From Bacillota bacterium (lineage in GTDB: Bacteria; Bacillota; Clostridia; Lachnospirales; Lachnospiraceae), in the NCBI GenBank assembly GCA_023413555.1, contig JAEZPG010000015.1, forward strand, positions 1-48,546: a stretch of DNA of 48,546 nt, in the 5' to 3' direction. The notes below the pieces were generated by a model. It saw only the letters and a list, made by a program, of their open reading frames with translations. It did not search any database and was not told the DNA's origin. Each line of letters begins with the position of its first letter. Positions within the stretch are counted from its first letter, which is position 1. Positions 26,133 through 33,816 of this stretch are shown in pieces. The position numbers were made by a program, and so were the translations under genes.

Positions 26133-26912
26133 ATGAATGATAGTTGGAATAAAGAAGTAATCAGCAGTTTTATTAAGGTTGGCATTATTGTACTTGCAGC
26201 GATTGGAGTCTTTTCTTTAGGTATTAACTATATGCCGGAAGCAGTGTCCGTTACGAGCAATCCAACTAAGAAGCTTCCAATCTACTGCGTCAATACAGAT
26301 AAACCATTGGTGGCCATAAGCTTTGATGCTGCATGGGGCAATGAGCAGACCAATAGTATTTTGGACTGTCTAAAGAAGTATAATGTAAAATCCACTTTTT
26401 TCCTTACAGGAGGATGGGTAGACAAATATGGGGATGATGTAAAGCAGATTGCAGCAGCAGGTCATGATATAGGTAATCATAGTCAGAATCATAAGCAGAT
26501 GTCTAGGTTAAGCAAAGAAGAATGTATCATTGAGATCAAACAGGTACATGATAAAGTGAAAACCTTAACAGGAAAAGACATGATATTATTTCGTCCGCCA
26601 TATGGTGATTACAATAATAATCTAATTAATGTATGTAATGAGCTGAATTATTATTGTATCCAGTGGGATGTGGATTCTCTAGATTGGAAGGACTATAGCG
26701 CTAAAACTATTACGAATCGGGTATTAAAGGATAAGCATTTGGGAAATGGCTCTATTATCTTGTTTCATAATGGAGGGAAACATACCTTAGAGGCGCTACC
26801 TGCTGTCATTGAAGGATTGCAAGCAAAAGGATATAAGATTATTCCAATTAGTGAATTGATTTATAAAGAAAACTATGAGATGGACCAAGAAGGAAGACAA
26901 TTTCAAAAGTAG
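26133..26912 (+). CDS. PdaB-like polysaccharide deacetylase
   Basis: Membrane-anchored NodB-fold deacetylase, 259 aa. One helix (about 8-28) anchors it; the NodB domain follows. Motif 1 reads SFDAAWG with D65, where most NodB enzymes have a second Asp; PdaB-type sporulation proteins also lack that second Asp. Motif 2 is HSQNH (116-120), motif 3 FRPPYGDYN, then WDVDSLDW and ILFHNGG. PdaB acts on spore cortex peptidoglycan, which suggests a spore role. The ATG at 26133 has GGGTG five bases upstream; a TTG at 26121 is a less likely start. Confidence 0.87.
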   Translation: MNDSWNKEVISSFIKVGIIVLAAIGVFSLGINYMPEAVSVTSNPTKKLPIYCVNTDKPLVAISFDAAWGNEQTNSILDCLKKYNVKSTFFLTGGWVDKYGDDVKQIAAAGHDIGNHSQNHKQMSRLSKEECIIEIKQVHDKVKTLTGKDMILFRPPYGDYNNNLINVCNELNYYCIQWDVDSLDWKDYSAKTITNRVLKDKHLGNGSIILFHNGGKHTLEALPAVIEGLQAKGYKIIPISELIYKENYEMDQEGRQFQK

Positions 26913-26927
26913 TAAAGGAAAAAGAGA

Positions 26928-26961
26928 AGCATTCTAGTAGACCCTACTAGAGTGCTTTTTT
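26928..26961 (+). terminator. Terminator of the deacetylase gene
   Basis: A 13-bp stem (26928-26940 with 26944-26956, one wobble) with an ACC loop and a run of six T. Confidence 0.92.
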
Positions 26962-27044
26962 CACACTTTAATCATATAATGTGAAAAAATAAGTCATGTT
27001 TTTATGTAGAATTTAGAAAAAAAGTTGCAGATAGGAGGTATAAA

Positions 27045-27393
27045 ATGCCTGAGATGAAATTTAGACATGAGACGAAACGTTTTATTATCTACGCAAAATA
27101 TTTAGTAATAACAAATAGACTTAAGACCATAGACAAGTTAGATAGAAACGTGGACAAAGATGGAAGGTATCTGATTCTTAGGGGGGGAGATTACCTTACT
27201 TATGAAGAAAGACAGCCCTTTATGTGTGGAATTTTACACAAAGCTTCGTGGCGGCATGCTAAGACCCAAAGTTATAATAACCTATAAGAGAGAGCTATAT
27301 TTTTACAGTCCGGGCAACGTTAGAATTACTTTTGATACAGAGATAAGTTGTAGCTTATCCAATGTAGACTTTTGGGTTAAGCTTAGGAAGTAA
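27045..27393 (+). pseudogene. Decayed VTC-domain (polyphosphate polymerase-like) gene
   Basis: Two fragments in different frames read as parts of one VTC-domain protein. From 27045, after GGAGGTATAAA, the frame reads MPEMKFRHETKRFIIYAKY ... RLKTIDKLDRNVDKDGRYLI, the N-terminus of the family. It then jumps to unrelated residues. From 27202, one frame over, it reads PLCVEFYTKLRGGMLRPKV and PGNVRITFDTEI, conserved C-terminal blocks. The middle, roughly 100 residues with most of the substrate tunnel, is missing, as is the extreme C-terminus. So an internal deletion and a frameshift have both occurred. VTC proteins make polyphosphate from ATP; this copy cannot. The family is recognised from memory only. 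Confidence 0.75.
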
Positions 27394-27432
27394 AAGTATC
27401 ATATATAGTAAATAACCACAGCCGCTAACCAC

Positions 27433-27461
27433 TTGACAAACTTAATTGTGATTGCTATTAT
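27433..27461 (+). promoter_or_regulatory. Near-consensus promoter immediately before a terminator
   Basis: TTGACA (27433-27438), 17 bases, TATTAT (27456-27461), the same hexamers as the cold-shock promoter. The predicted start near 27468 lies only about six bases before a strong intrinsic terminator. Confidence 0.7.
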
Positions 27462-27473
27462 GAAATCAACTTG

Positions 27474-27512
27474 GGCAAAGGCGCTACAGGGTAGATGCCT
27501 TTGCCTTTTTTT
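27474..27512 (+). terminator. Strong terminator or attenuator upstream of glnA
   Basis: A 9-bp stem GGCAAAGGC/GCCTTTGCC (27474-27482 with 27497-27505), an inner CTAC/GTAG hairpin in the loop, then a run of seven T. Transcripts from the promoter at 27433 would be about 45 bases long unless read-through occurs. Confidence 0.88.
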
Positions 27513-27560
27513 ATTTGATTGAAAAGTCCTCCGAACTATCCTACCAAATAAAATAGATTT

Positions 27561-27657
27561 TTAAAGAACAGGATGTCAAGTATTATACTGGGTTAGGGAA
27601 GAAGCTGCCTTTTCATAGCCTCCCGGCGGAGAGTTTGGTAAGAAAAACTCTGTTTTT
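27561..27657 (+). promoter_or_regulatory. glnA promoter region and leader with terminator-like hairpin
   Basis: A possible promoter, TTAAAG (27561-27566) and TATACT (27584-27589) at 17 bases, has a weak -35. In the predicted leader, AGAGTTT/AAACTCT (27630-27636 with 27645-27651) followed by GTTTTT (27652-27657) looks like an intrinsic terminator before the glnA start. An upstream CTCC-CGGC-GGAG hairpin shares bases with its 5' arm and could compete. From 27658 to 27740 I see only the ribosome site. Confidence 0.5.
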
Positions 27658-27740
27658 CCCATCACATTACTACACTCCGTGAAATTCCGCCATACGAATA
27701 AGTAGCATAGTACATAAAATTTATCAAAGGAGAGATGATT

Positions 27741-29066
27741 ATGAGTAGATATACGGTTCAAGACATTGCACGACTTGTTGAGGAAGAGGATGTGGAGTTT
27801 ATTCGCCTTCAGTTTGTTGATATTTTTGGTAACTTAAAAAATATGGCTGTGACAATCAGTCAATGGGAAAAGGTAATGAATAATAAGTGTACCTTTGACT
27901 GTGGTGCGATTGAAGGGTTTAGCGGTGTAAGTAGACAGGAACTGTATCTTCATCCAGATCTTGATACCTTTGAAATATTTCCTTGGAGGCCACAGCAGGG
28001 AAAAGTTGCAAGGTTCATCTGTGATGTCTATAGACCAGATGGAACTCCATTTGATGCAGACTCTAGATATATATTAAAAAATGTAATTAAAGAAGCTGCT
28101 GATATGGGCTATGATTTTGATATTGGACCAGAATGTGAGTTTTTTCTTTTTAATTTGGATGAGCAGGGTGGAATTACAACAAATACATCTGAGCAAGGTA
28201 GTTATTTTGATATAGGGCCAATCGATACTGGGGAAAACGCAAGAAGAGAAATGGTCTTAATGTTAGAAGATATGGGGTTTGAAGTTACCTCCTCTTTCCA
28301 TGCAGATGCACCAGGGCAGCACGAGGTGGATTTTAAATATGATCGGTTGTTGAACTCTGCTGATAATTTGGTTACCTTTAAAATGGTTATTCGTACCGTT
28401 GCCAGACGACATGGCCTTCATGCTACCTTTATGCCAAAGCCAAAGACAGGAATCAAAGGCTCTGGTATGCATATTAATATTGCAATGTATAAGAATGGCA
28501 AGGATATGTTTAAAGGGGAGAAGGGAGGCTTAAGTGCGGAGGCCAAATCCTTTATCGCAGGTATATTAAAACATGTAAAAGGAATGTCTTTAATCACCAA
28601 TCCTATTGTTAATTCCTATAAACGGTTGGTTCCAGGCTATGAAGCTCCAGTTCATATTGGTTGGTCAAAGAACAACTTAAGTCCTCTAATCCGAATACCT
28701 GATACAAGATCAGGAATTACAAAAATAGAACTTAGAAGTCCAGATGCAGCGTCAAACCCATACCTTGCGTTAGCAGTATGTATGGCAGCTGGCCTAGAAG
28801 GTATTAAAAATAAAATGGAAGCTCCTGCTTCAATAGATGTGGACTTACGTACAATGAGTCTTGAAAAATCTGCAGAACTTGGGATTGATACTTTGCCAAG
28901 CTCCTTAGGAGAAGCTATTGAAGCTTTTGAGCAAGATCCATTTTTCAAAGATGTATTAGGGGAACACATAACAAAGACTTATTTAGAAGCTAAGAAAAAG
29001 GAATGGACCGAATATAACTACCAGGTTTCCAATTGGGAAGTAGAGGAGTATTTGAAAAGAATTTAA
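27741..29066 (+). CDS. glnA: Glutamine synthetase, type I
   Basis: Makes glutamine from glutamate, ammonia and ATP; the assimilatory partner of the GltBD synthase at 42028. At 441 aa it is the shorter GSI-alpha type of Firmicutes. Landmarks: GPECEFFLF, FHADAPGQHEVDF, FMPKPKTGIKGSGMHINI (ATP-binding region), NSYKRLVPGYEAP and RIELRSPDAASNPYLAL-type end (here KIELRSPDAASNPY). The start at 27741 has AAGGAG eight bases upstream; the ATG six bases earlier is too close. An ANTAR regulator follows 45 bases later. Confidence 0.97.
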   Translation: MSRYTVQDIARLVEEEDVEFIRLQFVDIFGNLKNMAVTISQWEKVMNNKCTFDCGAIEGFSGVSRQELYLHPDLDTFEIFPWRPQQGKVARFICDVYRPDGTPFDADSRYILKNVIKEAADMGYDFDIGPECEFFLFNLDEQGGITTNTSEQGSYFDIGPIDTGENARREMVLMLEDMGFEVTSSFHADAPGQHEVDFKYDRLLNSADNLVTFKMVIRTVARRHGLHATFMPKPKTGIKGSGMHINIAMYKNGKDMFKGEKGGLSAEAKSFIAGILKHVKGMSLITNPIVNSYKRLVPGYEAPVHIGWSKNNLSPLIRIPDTRSGITKIELRSPDAASNPYLALAVCMAAGLEGIKNKMEAPASIDVDLRTMSLEKSAELGIDTLPSSLGEAIEAFEQDPFFKDVLGEHITKTYLEAKKKEWTEYNYQVSNWEVEEYLKRI

Positions 29067-29111
29067 CTTATCTACATCATAATAATTAGGAGGCTTGGAG
29101 GTGTTACATAC

Positions 29112-29666
29112 ATGTTAAGCGTTATTATTGCTTTTCCGAAGATTGAAGATGCAAAAAATATAAAGACAGTTTTAGTTCGGAATGGTTTTGAAGTAAGTGC
29201 AACTTGTACCTCCGGCGCTCAGGTTATCAGTATTGCCAATGAATTAGATGGTGGAATTGTAGTCAGCGGGTATCGTTTTTCTGATATGCATTATCTTCAG
29301 CTCAATAACTACTTACCCATTGGATTTGAAATGTTATTAGTAGCATCCCCAACAAAATTAGAAGAGGTGGCCAGAGACAGCATCGTTTGTCTAAGTATGC
29401 CTATTAAGTTAAATGAATTACTTGGTACTCTTCAAATGATGACCATACAACATCAAAGACGTAGAAAGAAGATACTTGAAAAATCAAAGGATCGTTCTAA
29501 ACTTCGTTCTGAGGAAGATAAAGCTACAATTAACAAGGCAAAATATTTATTGATGGACCAAAAAAGTATGAGTGAGGAGGAGGCTCATCGTTATATCCAA
29601 AAAACAAGCATGGACAGTGGAACGAACATGGTTGAGACAGCTCAAATGATACTGACTTTGATGTAA
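29112..29666 (+). CDS. ANTAR-domain RNA-binding antiterminator with pseudo-receiver
   Basis: A 184-aa regulator. The N-terminal part (about 1-120) has a receiver-like pattern but no acidic pocket: strand 1 is followed by FPKIEDA instead of an Asp/Glu pair, and the phosphoacceptor position after strand 3 reads GIVVSGYRF. The Lys of strand 5 (PIK) remains. A charged coiled coil (RRRKKILEKSKDRSKLR) leads to the ANTAR domain (about 130-184; KAKYLLMDQKSMSEEEAHRYIQ). ANTAR proteins bind paired hexaloop hairpins and prevent termination. Here the signal cannot be Asp phosphorylation; direct contact with GlnA or another sensor is possible. The start follows GGAGGTG. A candidate target lies in the gltB leader. 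Confidence 0.9.
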   Translation: MLSVIIAFPKIEDAKNIKTVLVRNGFEVSATCTSGAQVISIANELDGGIVVSGYRFSDMHYLQLNNYLPIGFEMLLVASPTKLEEVARDSIVCLSMPIKLNELLGTLQMMTIQHQRRRKKILEKSKDRSKLRSEEDKATINKAKYLLMDQKSMSEEEAHRYIQKTSMDSGTNMVETAQMILTLM

Positions 29667-29725
29667 TACACACTTATAAATTATCTTTCATATAATGACC
29701 ATAAGGATAGGTAAGGAGTCGTTGT

Positions 29726-30580
29726 ATGAAATTTACTAAGATGCATGGCTGTGGAAATGATTATATTTTCTTGGACTCCAGATTTGAAGGAATACCCAAT
29801 CCAGAAAAGTTAGCTAGAAGTCTAAGTGATAGGCACATGGGAATTGGAGCTGACGGATTGGTTTTAATAGGAACCTCTGAAAAGGCAGATGTAAGCATGC
29901 GGATGTACAATGCAGATGGCTCAGTAGGAGAAATGTGTGGAAATGCTATTCGCTGCATCGGAAAGTATGTGTATGAAAACAATATTAAGAGTAAGACTAC
30001 CTTAACGGTAGATACATTGGCTGGAATAAAAACCTTATTTCTCACCATAAACCAGAATAAAGTGGTGGAGGTTATGGTAGATCTGGGAAAGCCAATCATA
30101 GCTGCTAAAGAGATTCCAGTGTTTAGTGATAATGAAACTGTAATAGAGGAGCCTGTTACTGTCCTAGATAAGAAATTTAAAATAACCTGTGTGTCTATGG
30201 GAAATCCTCATGCAGTGATATTTGTTGACAATGTGGCTAGCTTTCCTGTTGCAGCCTACGGTCTACCTTTGGAGCATAACTTGAAGTTCCCAAATCGGGT
30301 CAATGTTGAATTTGTCCAGGTAGTAGATCGGAATAATATAAAAATGCGAGTATGGGAACGGGGGACTGGAGAGACCTTGGCCTGTGGAACAGGTACCGCT
30401 GCCTCTGTTGTGGCTGGAATTCTGACAGGACGTTTAGATTCTTATGTAGTTGTATCTTGCAGAGGAGGCATTCTTAAGGTGTTTTATGATCAGAAAGATA
30501 GTATTATTTACTTATCCGGTGGAGCGGTGAAAGTGTTTGAAGGGGAAATCTCCCTAGATTCTCTTGTCTACAAGGAATGA
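29726..30580 (+). CDS. dapF: Diaminopimelate epimerase
   Basis: Converts LL- to meso-diaminopimelate for lysine and peptidoglycan synthesis, 284 aa. The two catalytic cysteines are visible: C71 in EMCGNAIRC and C220 in ETLACGTGTAASV. KMHGCGNDYIFLD opens the protein as in the family. GTAAGGAG lies upstream of the ATG. It follows the ANTAR gene by 60 bases, and its stop overlaps an ATG of the next reading frame. Confidence 0.97.
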   Translation: MKFTKMHGCGNDYIFLDSRFEGIPNPEKLARSLSDRHMGIGADGLVLIGTSEKADVSMRMYNADGSVGEMCGNAIRCIGKYVYENNIKSKTTLTVDTLAGIKTLFLTINQNKVVEVMVDLGKPIIAAKEIPVFSDNETVIEEPVTVLDKKFKITCVSMGNPHAVIFVDNVASFPVAAYGLPLEHNLKFPNRVNVEFVQVVDRNNIKMRVWERGTGETLACGTGTAASVVAGILTGRLDSYVVVSCRGGILKVFYDQKDSIIYLSGGAVKVFEGEISLDSLVYKE

Positions 30581-30630
30581 GACATTTTGTCGTTGCATAC
30601 AATATAAAAAGTGTCTCTGGATGTGATATT

Positions 30631-31164
30631 ATGGACAAAAATGAAAGACATCTAGAATACGGTGACATAATTGGTATAGACCTTGGGTTTTATCAACACT
30701 TTGGCGTTTATATCGGTGATGCACAGGTGATACACTATAGTCCAATCAACGGCAATGTGTCAAAGAATGCTGTGATACACATTACTGGTTTTGAATCTTT
30801 TTTAGGGGAAGAGGAGGAGTATTTCATCTGCGATTTCTCTCCATTCTATCGGGAACCTGAGAAAATATATAATGTGGTATCCCAGGAAAAATCAATTCGC
30901 AATCTGATTTCGCCTAATCTTAACCTTTCTGAAGAGTTTAAAAAAGCAAATGATATCTACCTAGCTTTTGATACTGCAAGATATAAACTGTACTCTCCTT
31001 CTGAGACAGTGAAGCGGGCGTACAGTAGATTGGGTGAAGCCAGCTATGACTTGATTAGCAATAATTGTGAGCATTTTGCCATCTGGTGTAAAACCGGTAT
31101 AGCAGAATCCTATCAGGTAAATGCAGTTTTAAAAATTCTAAAAGCAATATGGATTGCTTTATAA
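30631..31164 (+). CDS. LRAT-domain (NlpC/P60-like) protein
   Basis: A 177-aa protein of the lecithin:retinol acyltransferase-like branch of the NlpC/P60 thiol fold. The permuted triad signature is present: H23 in YQHFGVYIG and C146 in NNCEHFAIW. The N-terminal GDIIGIDLGFYQHFGVYIGD is typical. Bacterial members are mostly uncharacterised acyltransferases or hydrolases. It has no signal peptide; residues near 170-177 are mildly hydrophobic. The start at 30631 is chosen because GGATGTGAT, an 8/9 match to GGAGGTGAT, precedes it. An in-frame ATG at 30577, overlapping the dapF stop, would add 18 residues. Confidence 0.85.
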   Translation: MDKNERHLEYGDIIGIDLGFYQHFGVYIGDAQVIHYSPINGNVSKNAVIHITGFESFLGEEEEYFICDFSPFYREPEKIYNVVSQEKSIRNLISPNLNLSEEFKKANDIYLAFDTARYKLYSPSETVKRAYSRLGEASYDLISNNCEHFAIWCKTGIAESYQVNAVLKILKAIWIAL

Positions 31165-31299
31165 TTATCAAATGAGTGTATTAGTATTTTGTCATATGCG
31201 AATAGATTCCCTGAATGAAAAAATAAGATGTAAAATAAAATAAAATCCTTAAAAAATTAGGAAAAATGTTTAAAAAATTATAATATAGCTCCAGGTATC

Positions 31300-31328
31300 T
31301 TGACAAAATAACCAACGTCTGCTATGGT
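31300..31328 (+). promoter_or_regulatory. Promoter of the 52-aa protein gene
   Basis: TTGACA (31300-31305), 17 bases, TATGGT (31323-31328). The predicted leader is about 75 bases. The interval 31165-31299 shows no other feature. Confidence 0.75.
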
Positions 31329-31409
31329 TTGTTTATAATTTATTGTCTGTTTTACTTAATCAGATCATTATTTTATATTTATTTCAAGATATACATTAGG
31401 GGGGATTAC

Positions 31410-31568
31410 ATGCACAATGAATTAGCTAATATTTTAAGTGATGTTGAGTATGAAGAGGTTGATGAATTAGAACTTTATGAAGACTATATACCACATAAGA
31501 TGACTAAGCGGGAATTTGTTCGGGAGATGCTTCGGCTTCAGGAAGAGAAAAGCTTGTACACAGAATAA
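31410..31568 (+). CDS. Small acidic protein of unknown function
   Basis: A 52-aa protein, acidic in the first half (VEYEEVDELELYEDY) and basic-amphipathic in the second (KMTKREFVREMLRLQEEK). No membrane helix or cysteine. AGGGGGGATTAC gives a strong ribosome site before the ATG at 31410; a longer reading from 31329 starts at the predicted transcript start with no ribosome site. Its own promoter and terminator argue that it is real and well expressed. I do not recognise the family. Confidence 0.75.
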   Translation: MHNELANILSDVEYEEVDELELYEDYIPHKMTKREFVREMLRLQEEKSLYTE

Positions 31569-31595
31569 AAGAATATGAAGATAGAAGAGAATGTG

Positions 31596-31631
31596 TTGCC
31601 TTGTGAGAGAATCACAAGGCAATTATTTTAG
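31596..31631 (+). terminator. Terminator of the 52-aa protein gene
   Basis: An 11-bp perfect stem TTGCCTTGTGA/TCACAAGGCAA (31596-31606 with 31612-31622), a GAGAA loop and a TTATTTTA tail. Bases 31632-31844 hold nothing I can identify. Confidence 0.88.
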
Positions 31632-31844
31632 TTATGATTAATCTGATTTATGAATTAAAACACAATAAGTCGTGGAGACAAGGTATTTCTTTATTTCTTT
31701 AAGCATAAAATTCCTATAACTGCTCATATTAGTCAATACACATTATTTTTTTAATTATCTTATATTTTTGCTTGTATTTCTGATTTAGATATGCTAATAT
31801 TTGGATTAAAATTTTAGATAATACGTCAACAGCATTGAAAGAGA

Positions 31845-32080
31845 CTGTATCTTATGGTTTTCTTCCATAACAGGAATGTGGTGTCACCGACTGAAAGCCC
31901 ACTACGGAGGATAAGTAAGATATGGAACACTCTGGAGCTCATGATTCGAACTTAAGTAGGGTCATGCGTTACACGCGTTAAGTGGAGAGCGGAGAACAGC
32001 TTGTTCTCAACTTGGGTGGCACCGCGGTTATCATTGTATATTCGTCCCGAAGTCTATCATTTAGACTTCGGGATTTTTTT
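31845..32080 (+). ncRNA. T-box leader, probable Asn specifier
   Basis: T-box riboregulator that reads the charging state of a tRNA and controls the AspRS2-gatCAB operon. The T-box core GGGTGGCACCGCGG is at 32014-32027, and the antiterminator arm starts within GAGCGGAGAACAGC upstream. The terminator follows as a perfect 12-bp stem. In stem I, CACTCTGGAGC and AAGTAGGGTCATGCG are typical landmarks; between them ATTCGAACTTAAG contains AAC (31949-31951), an Asn codon in the expected place. The specifier is inferred without a full fold. Asn fits the operon's role in making Asn-tRNA by transamidation. The 5' end is approximate. Confidence 0.93.
32045..32080 (+). terminator. T-box-controlled terminator
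   Basis: A perfect 12-bp stem TCCCGAAGTCTA/TAGACTTCGGGA (32045-32056 with 32062-32073) followed by seven T. Confidence 0.95.
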
Positions 32081-32155
32081 GTGTTTACCCATCGATGATT
32101 GCACAGCGGTGTAAAGGTATCACTCAACAACAAAACATGTATAGGAGGAGTTTTT

Positions 32156-33493
32156 ATGGATTATATTACAGGAATTATCAAAAAAGAAACGGTGGAAATC
32201 AGTCATATCTTAGAGCAAGGTTTTCAGGGACAGTCCGTTAAGATGAATGGCATGATTCATGTCATCCGTGATATGAGCGAATTTACGTTTATTGTCTTAA
32301 GAAAACACGAAGGTTTGGTACAATGTGTGTATAATCCTAATGTTTTTCCTTTTGATTATAAAGACTTGAAGGAAGGTACCTCCCTTCAAGTAGAAGGCAC
32401 TGTAGCAGCTGAGGAAAGAGCCCCTCACGGCTTTGAACTTAGGCTTACTTCAATCAAAATCTTAAGTGAACCGCTAAAGGACAGTACCTTATCCCTTCCT
32501 ATTGGCAAATGGAAGCTAAAGACCAGTCTAGAAACCAAAGTAGCCTTACGACCTATTTCACTTCGTAACATCAGAGAACGAGCTATTTTTAAAATTCAAG
32601 AGGGATTGGGAAGAGGCTTTCGAGATTTCTTATACAAAGAGCATTTTACGGAGATTCGCACTCCAAAGATTGTAGCTGGCAATGCAGAGGGCGGAGCCAA
32701 TGTATTTAAATTGGAGTACTTTGGAAAGAAAGCATTCTTAGCACAGAGTCCACAATTTTATAAGCAGACTATGGTTGGTGTATACGACCGTGTGTTTGAA
32801 ATAGCACCGGTATTTCGGGCAGAGAAACACAACACCACTAGGCATCTTAATGAATATACCTCAGTAGACTTTGAGATGGGTTATATTGATAGATTTGAAG
32901 AGATTATGGCCATGGAGCAGGCAATGCTTAAATATACCTTTGAATTTTTGGGGCAGAATTATGCTGAGGAGATTCATCTTCATGGTGTTACTCTTCCATC
33001 GGTAGATAAGATTCCAGCAGTACGTTTTGATGAAGCAAAGCAGTTAGCAGCGGAGAAGTATAAACACAAAATTAGAAACCCATATGATCTAGAGCCAGAG
33101 GAGGAAGTGTTAATCGGAAAGTATTTTAAAGAGGAATACGATAGTGATTTTGTCTTTGTTACTCATTATCCTTCGAAGAAAAGACCATTTTACGCAATGG
33201 ACGACCCGGATAATACTAAATTCACTTTAAGCTTTGACTTGTTGTATAAGGGCATGGAGATTACTACCGGTGGCCAGAGAATCCATGATTATGAAACCAT
33301 TGTTAAGAAGATGGAAGATCGGGGAATGGATATCAAAGATTTTGAAAAATATTTGATGATATTTAAACACGGAATGCCACCACATGGCGGACTTGGTTTA
33401 GGGTTGGAGAGATTGACCATGAAGCTTCTTGATGAGCAGAATGTCAGAGAAACTACCATGTTCCCACGTGATGTAAACCGTTTGGAACCATAA
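32156..33493 (+). CDS. aspS2: Archaeal-type aspartyl-tRNA synthetase (AspRS2), probably non-discriminating
   Basis: Class IIb synthetase of 445 aa without the GAD insertion of bacterial AspRS. Motif 2 region reads FLAQSPQFYKQ, then FEIAPVFRAEKHNTTRHLNEYTSVD, and the end reads FPRDVNRLEP, as in archaeal AspRS. AsnRS has a related fold but differs in these blocks. Next to gatCAB, the expected job is to charge tRNA(Asn) with Asp for later amidation; that specificity is inference. The ATG at 32156 follows AGGAGGAG; an in-frame TTG at 32099 would start just past the terminator with no ribosome site. Confidence 0.92.
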   Translation: MDYITGIIKKETVEISHILEQGFQGQSVKMNGMIHVIRDMSEFTFIVLRKHEGLVQCVYNPNVFPFDYKDLKEGTSLQVEGTVAAEERAPHGFELRLTSIKILSEPLKDSTLSLPIGKWKLKTSLETKVALRPISLRNIRERAIFKIQEGLGRGFRDFLYKEHFTEIRTPKIVAGNAEGGANVFKLEYFGKKAFLAQSPQFYKQTMVGVYDRVFEIAPVFRAEKHNTTRHLNEYTSVDFEMGYIDRFEEIMAMEQAMLKYTFEFLGQNYAEEIHLHGVTLPSVDKIPAVRFDEAKQLAAEKYKHKIRNPYDLEPEEEVLIGKYFKEEYDSDFVFVTHYPSKKRPFYAMDDPDNTKFTLSFDLLYKGMEITTGGQRIHDYETIVKKMEDRGMDIKDFEKYLMIFKHGMPPHGGLGLGLERLTMKLLDEQNVRETTMFPRDVNRLEP

Positions 33494-33516
33494 ATAAAAG
33501 AAAGAGGATTCGACTA

Positions 33517-33804
33517 ATGGAAATTAATGAAGAGATTATCGGTTATGTGGCGGCACTTGCCAAATTGGAATTGAGTGAAGAAGAGAGGGATAGAGCAAAA
33601 GAAGACTTAGGTAATATCCTAAGTTATATGAATACCATGAATGAACTGGATACAGAAGGAATTGAACCTATGTCTCATTCCTTTCCTTTACGGAATGTAT
33701 TTCGTGAGGATGAGGTAGTCAATGGCGATGATAGAGAAAACCTGTTAAAGAATGCACCTGTGAAGAAGGATGGCTGCTTTGTCGTTCCTAAGACAGTAGA
33801 ATAG
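33517..33804 (+). CDS. gatC: Asp-tRNA(Asn)/Glu-tRNA(Gln) amidotransferase subunit C
   Basis: Small 95-aa helper subunit that holds GatA and GatB together. It begins with the family pattern IGYVAALAKLELSEEE and contains MNELDTEGIEPMSHSFPLRNVFREDEV, the conserved belt that wraps the interface. AAAGAGGA precedes the ATG. It lies 23 bases after AspRS2 and 12 before gatA. Confidence 0.95.
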   Translation: MEINEEIIGYVAALAKLELSEEERDRAKEDLGNILSYMNTMNELDTEGIEPMSHSFPLRNVFREDEVVNGDDRENLLKNAPVKKDGCFVVPKTVE

Positions 33805-33816
33805 GAGGGAAGCAAT

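Noticed and set aside
27462..27512. ANTAR site in the short transcript before glnA
   Set aside because: AAAGGC could be a loop with A1 and G4 but its stem is only three pairs with a wobble, and the next hairpin closes a three-base loop.
27591..27660. A1/G4 paired hexaloops (ANTAR site) in the glnA leader
   Set aside because: Every A-N-N-G-N-N hexamer was checked; none has a closing stem longer than two or three pairs. Only a plain terminator-like hairpin is supported.
32099..32155. TTG start at 32099 for the archaeal-type AspRS
   Set aside because: It lies just after the T-box terminator without a ribosome site, while AGGAGGAG stands before the ATG at 32156.
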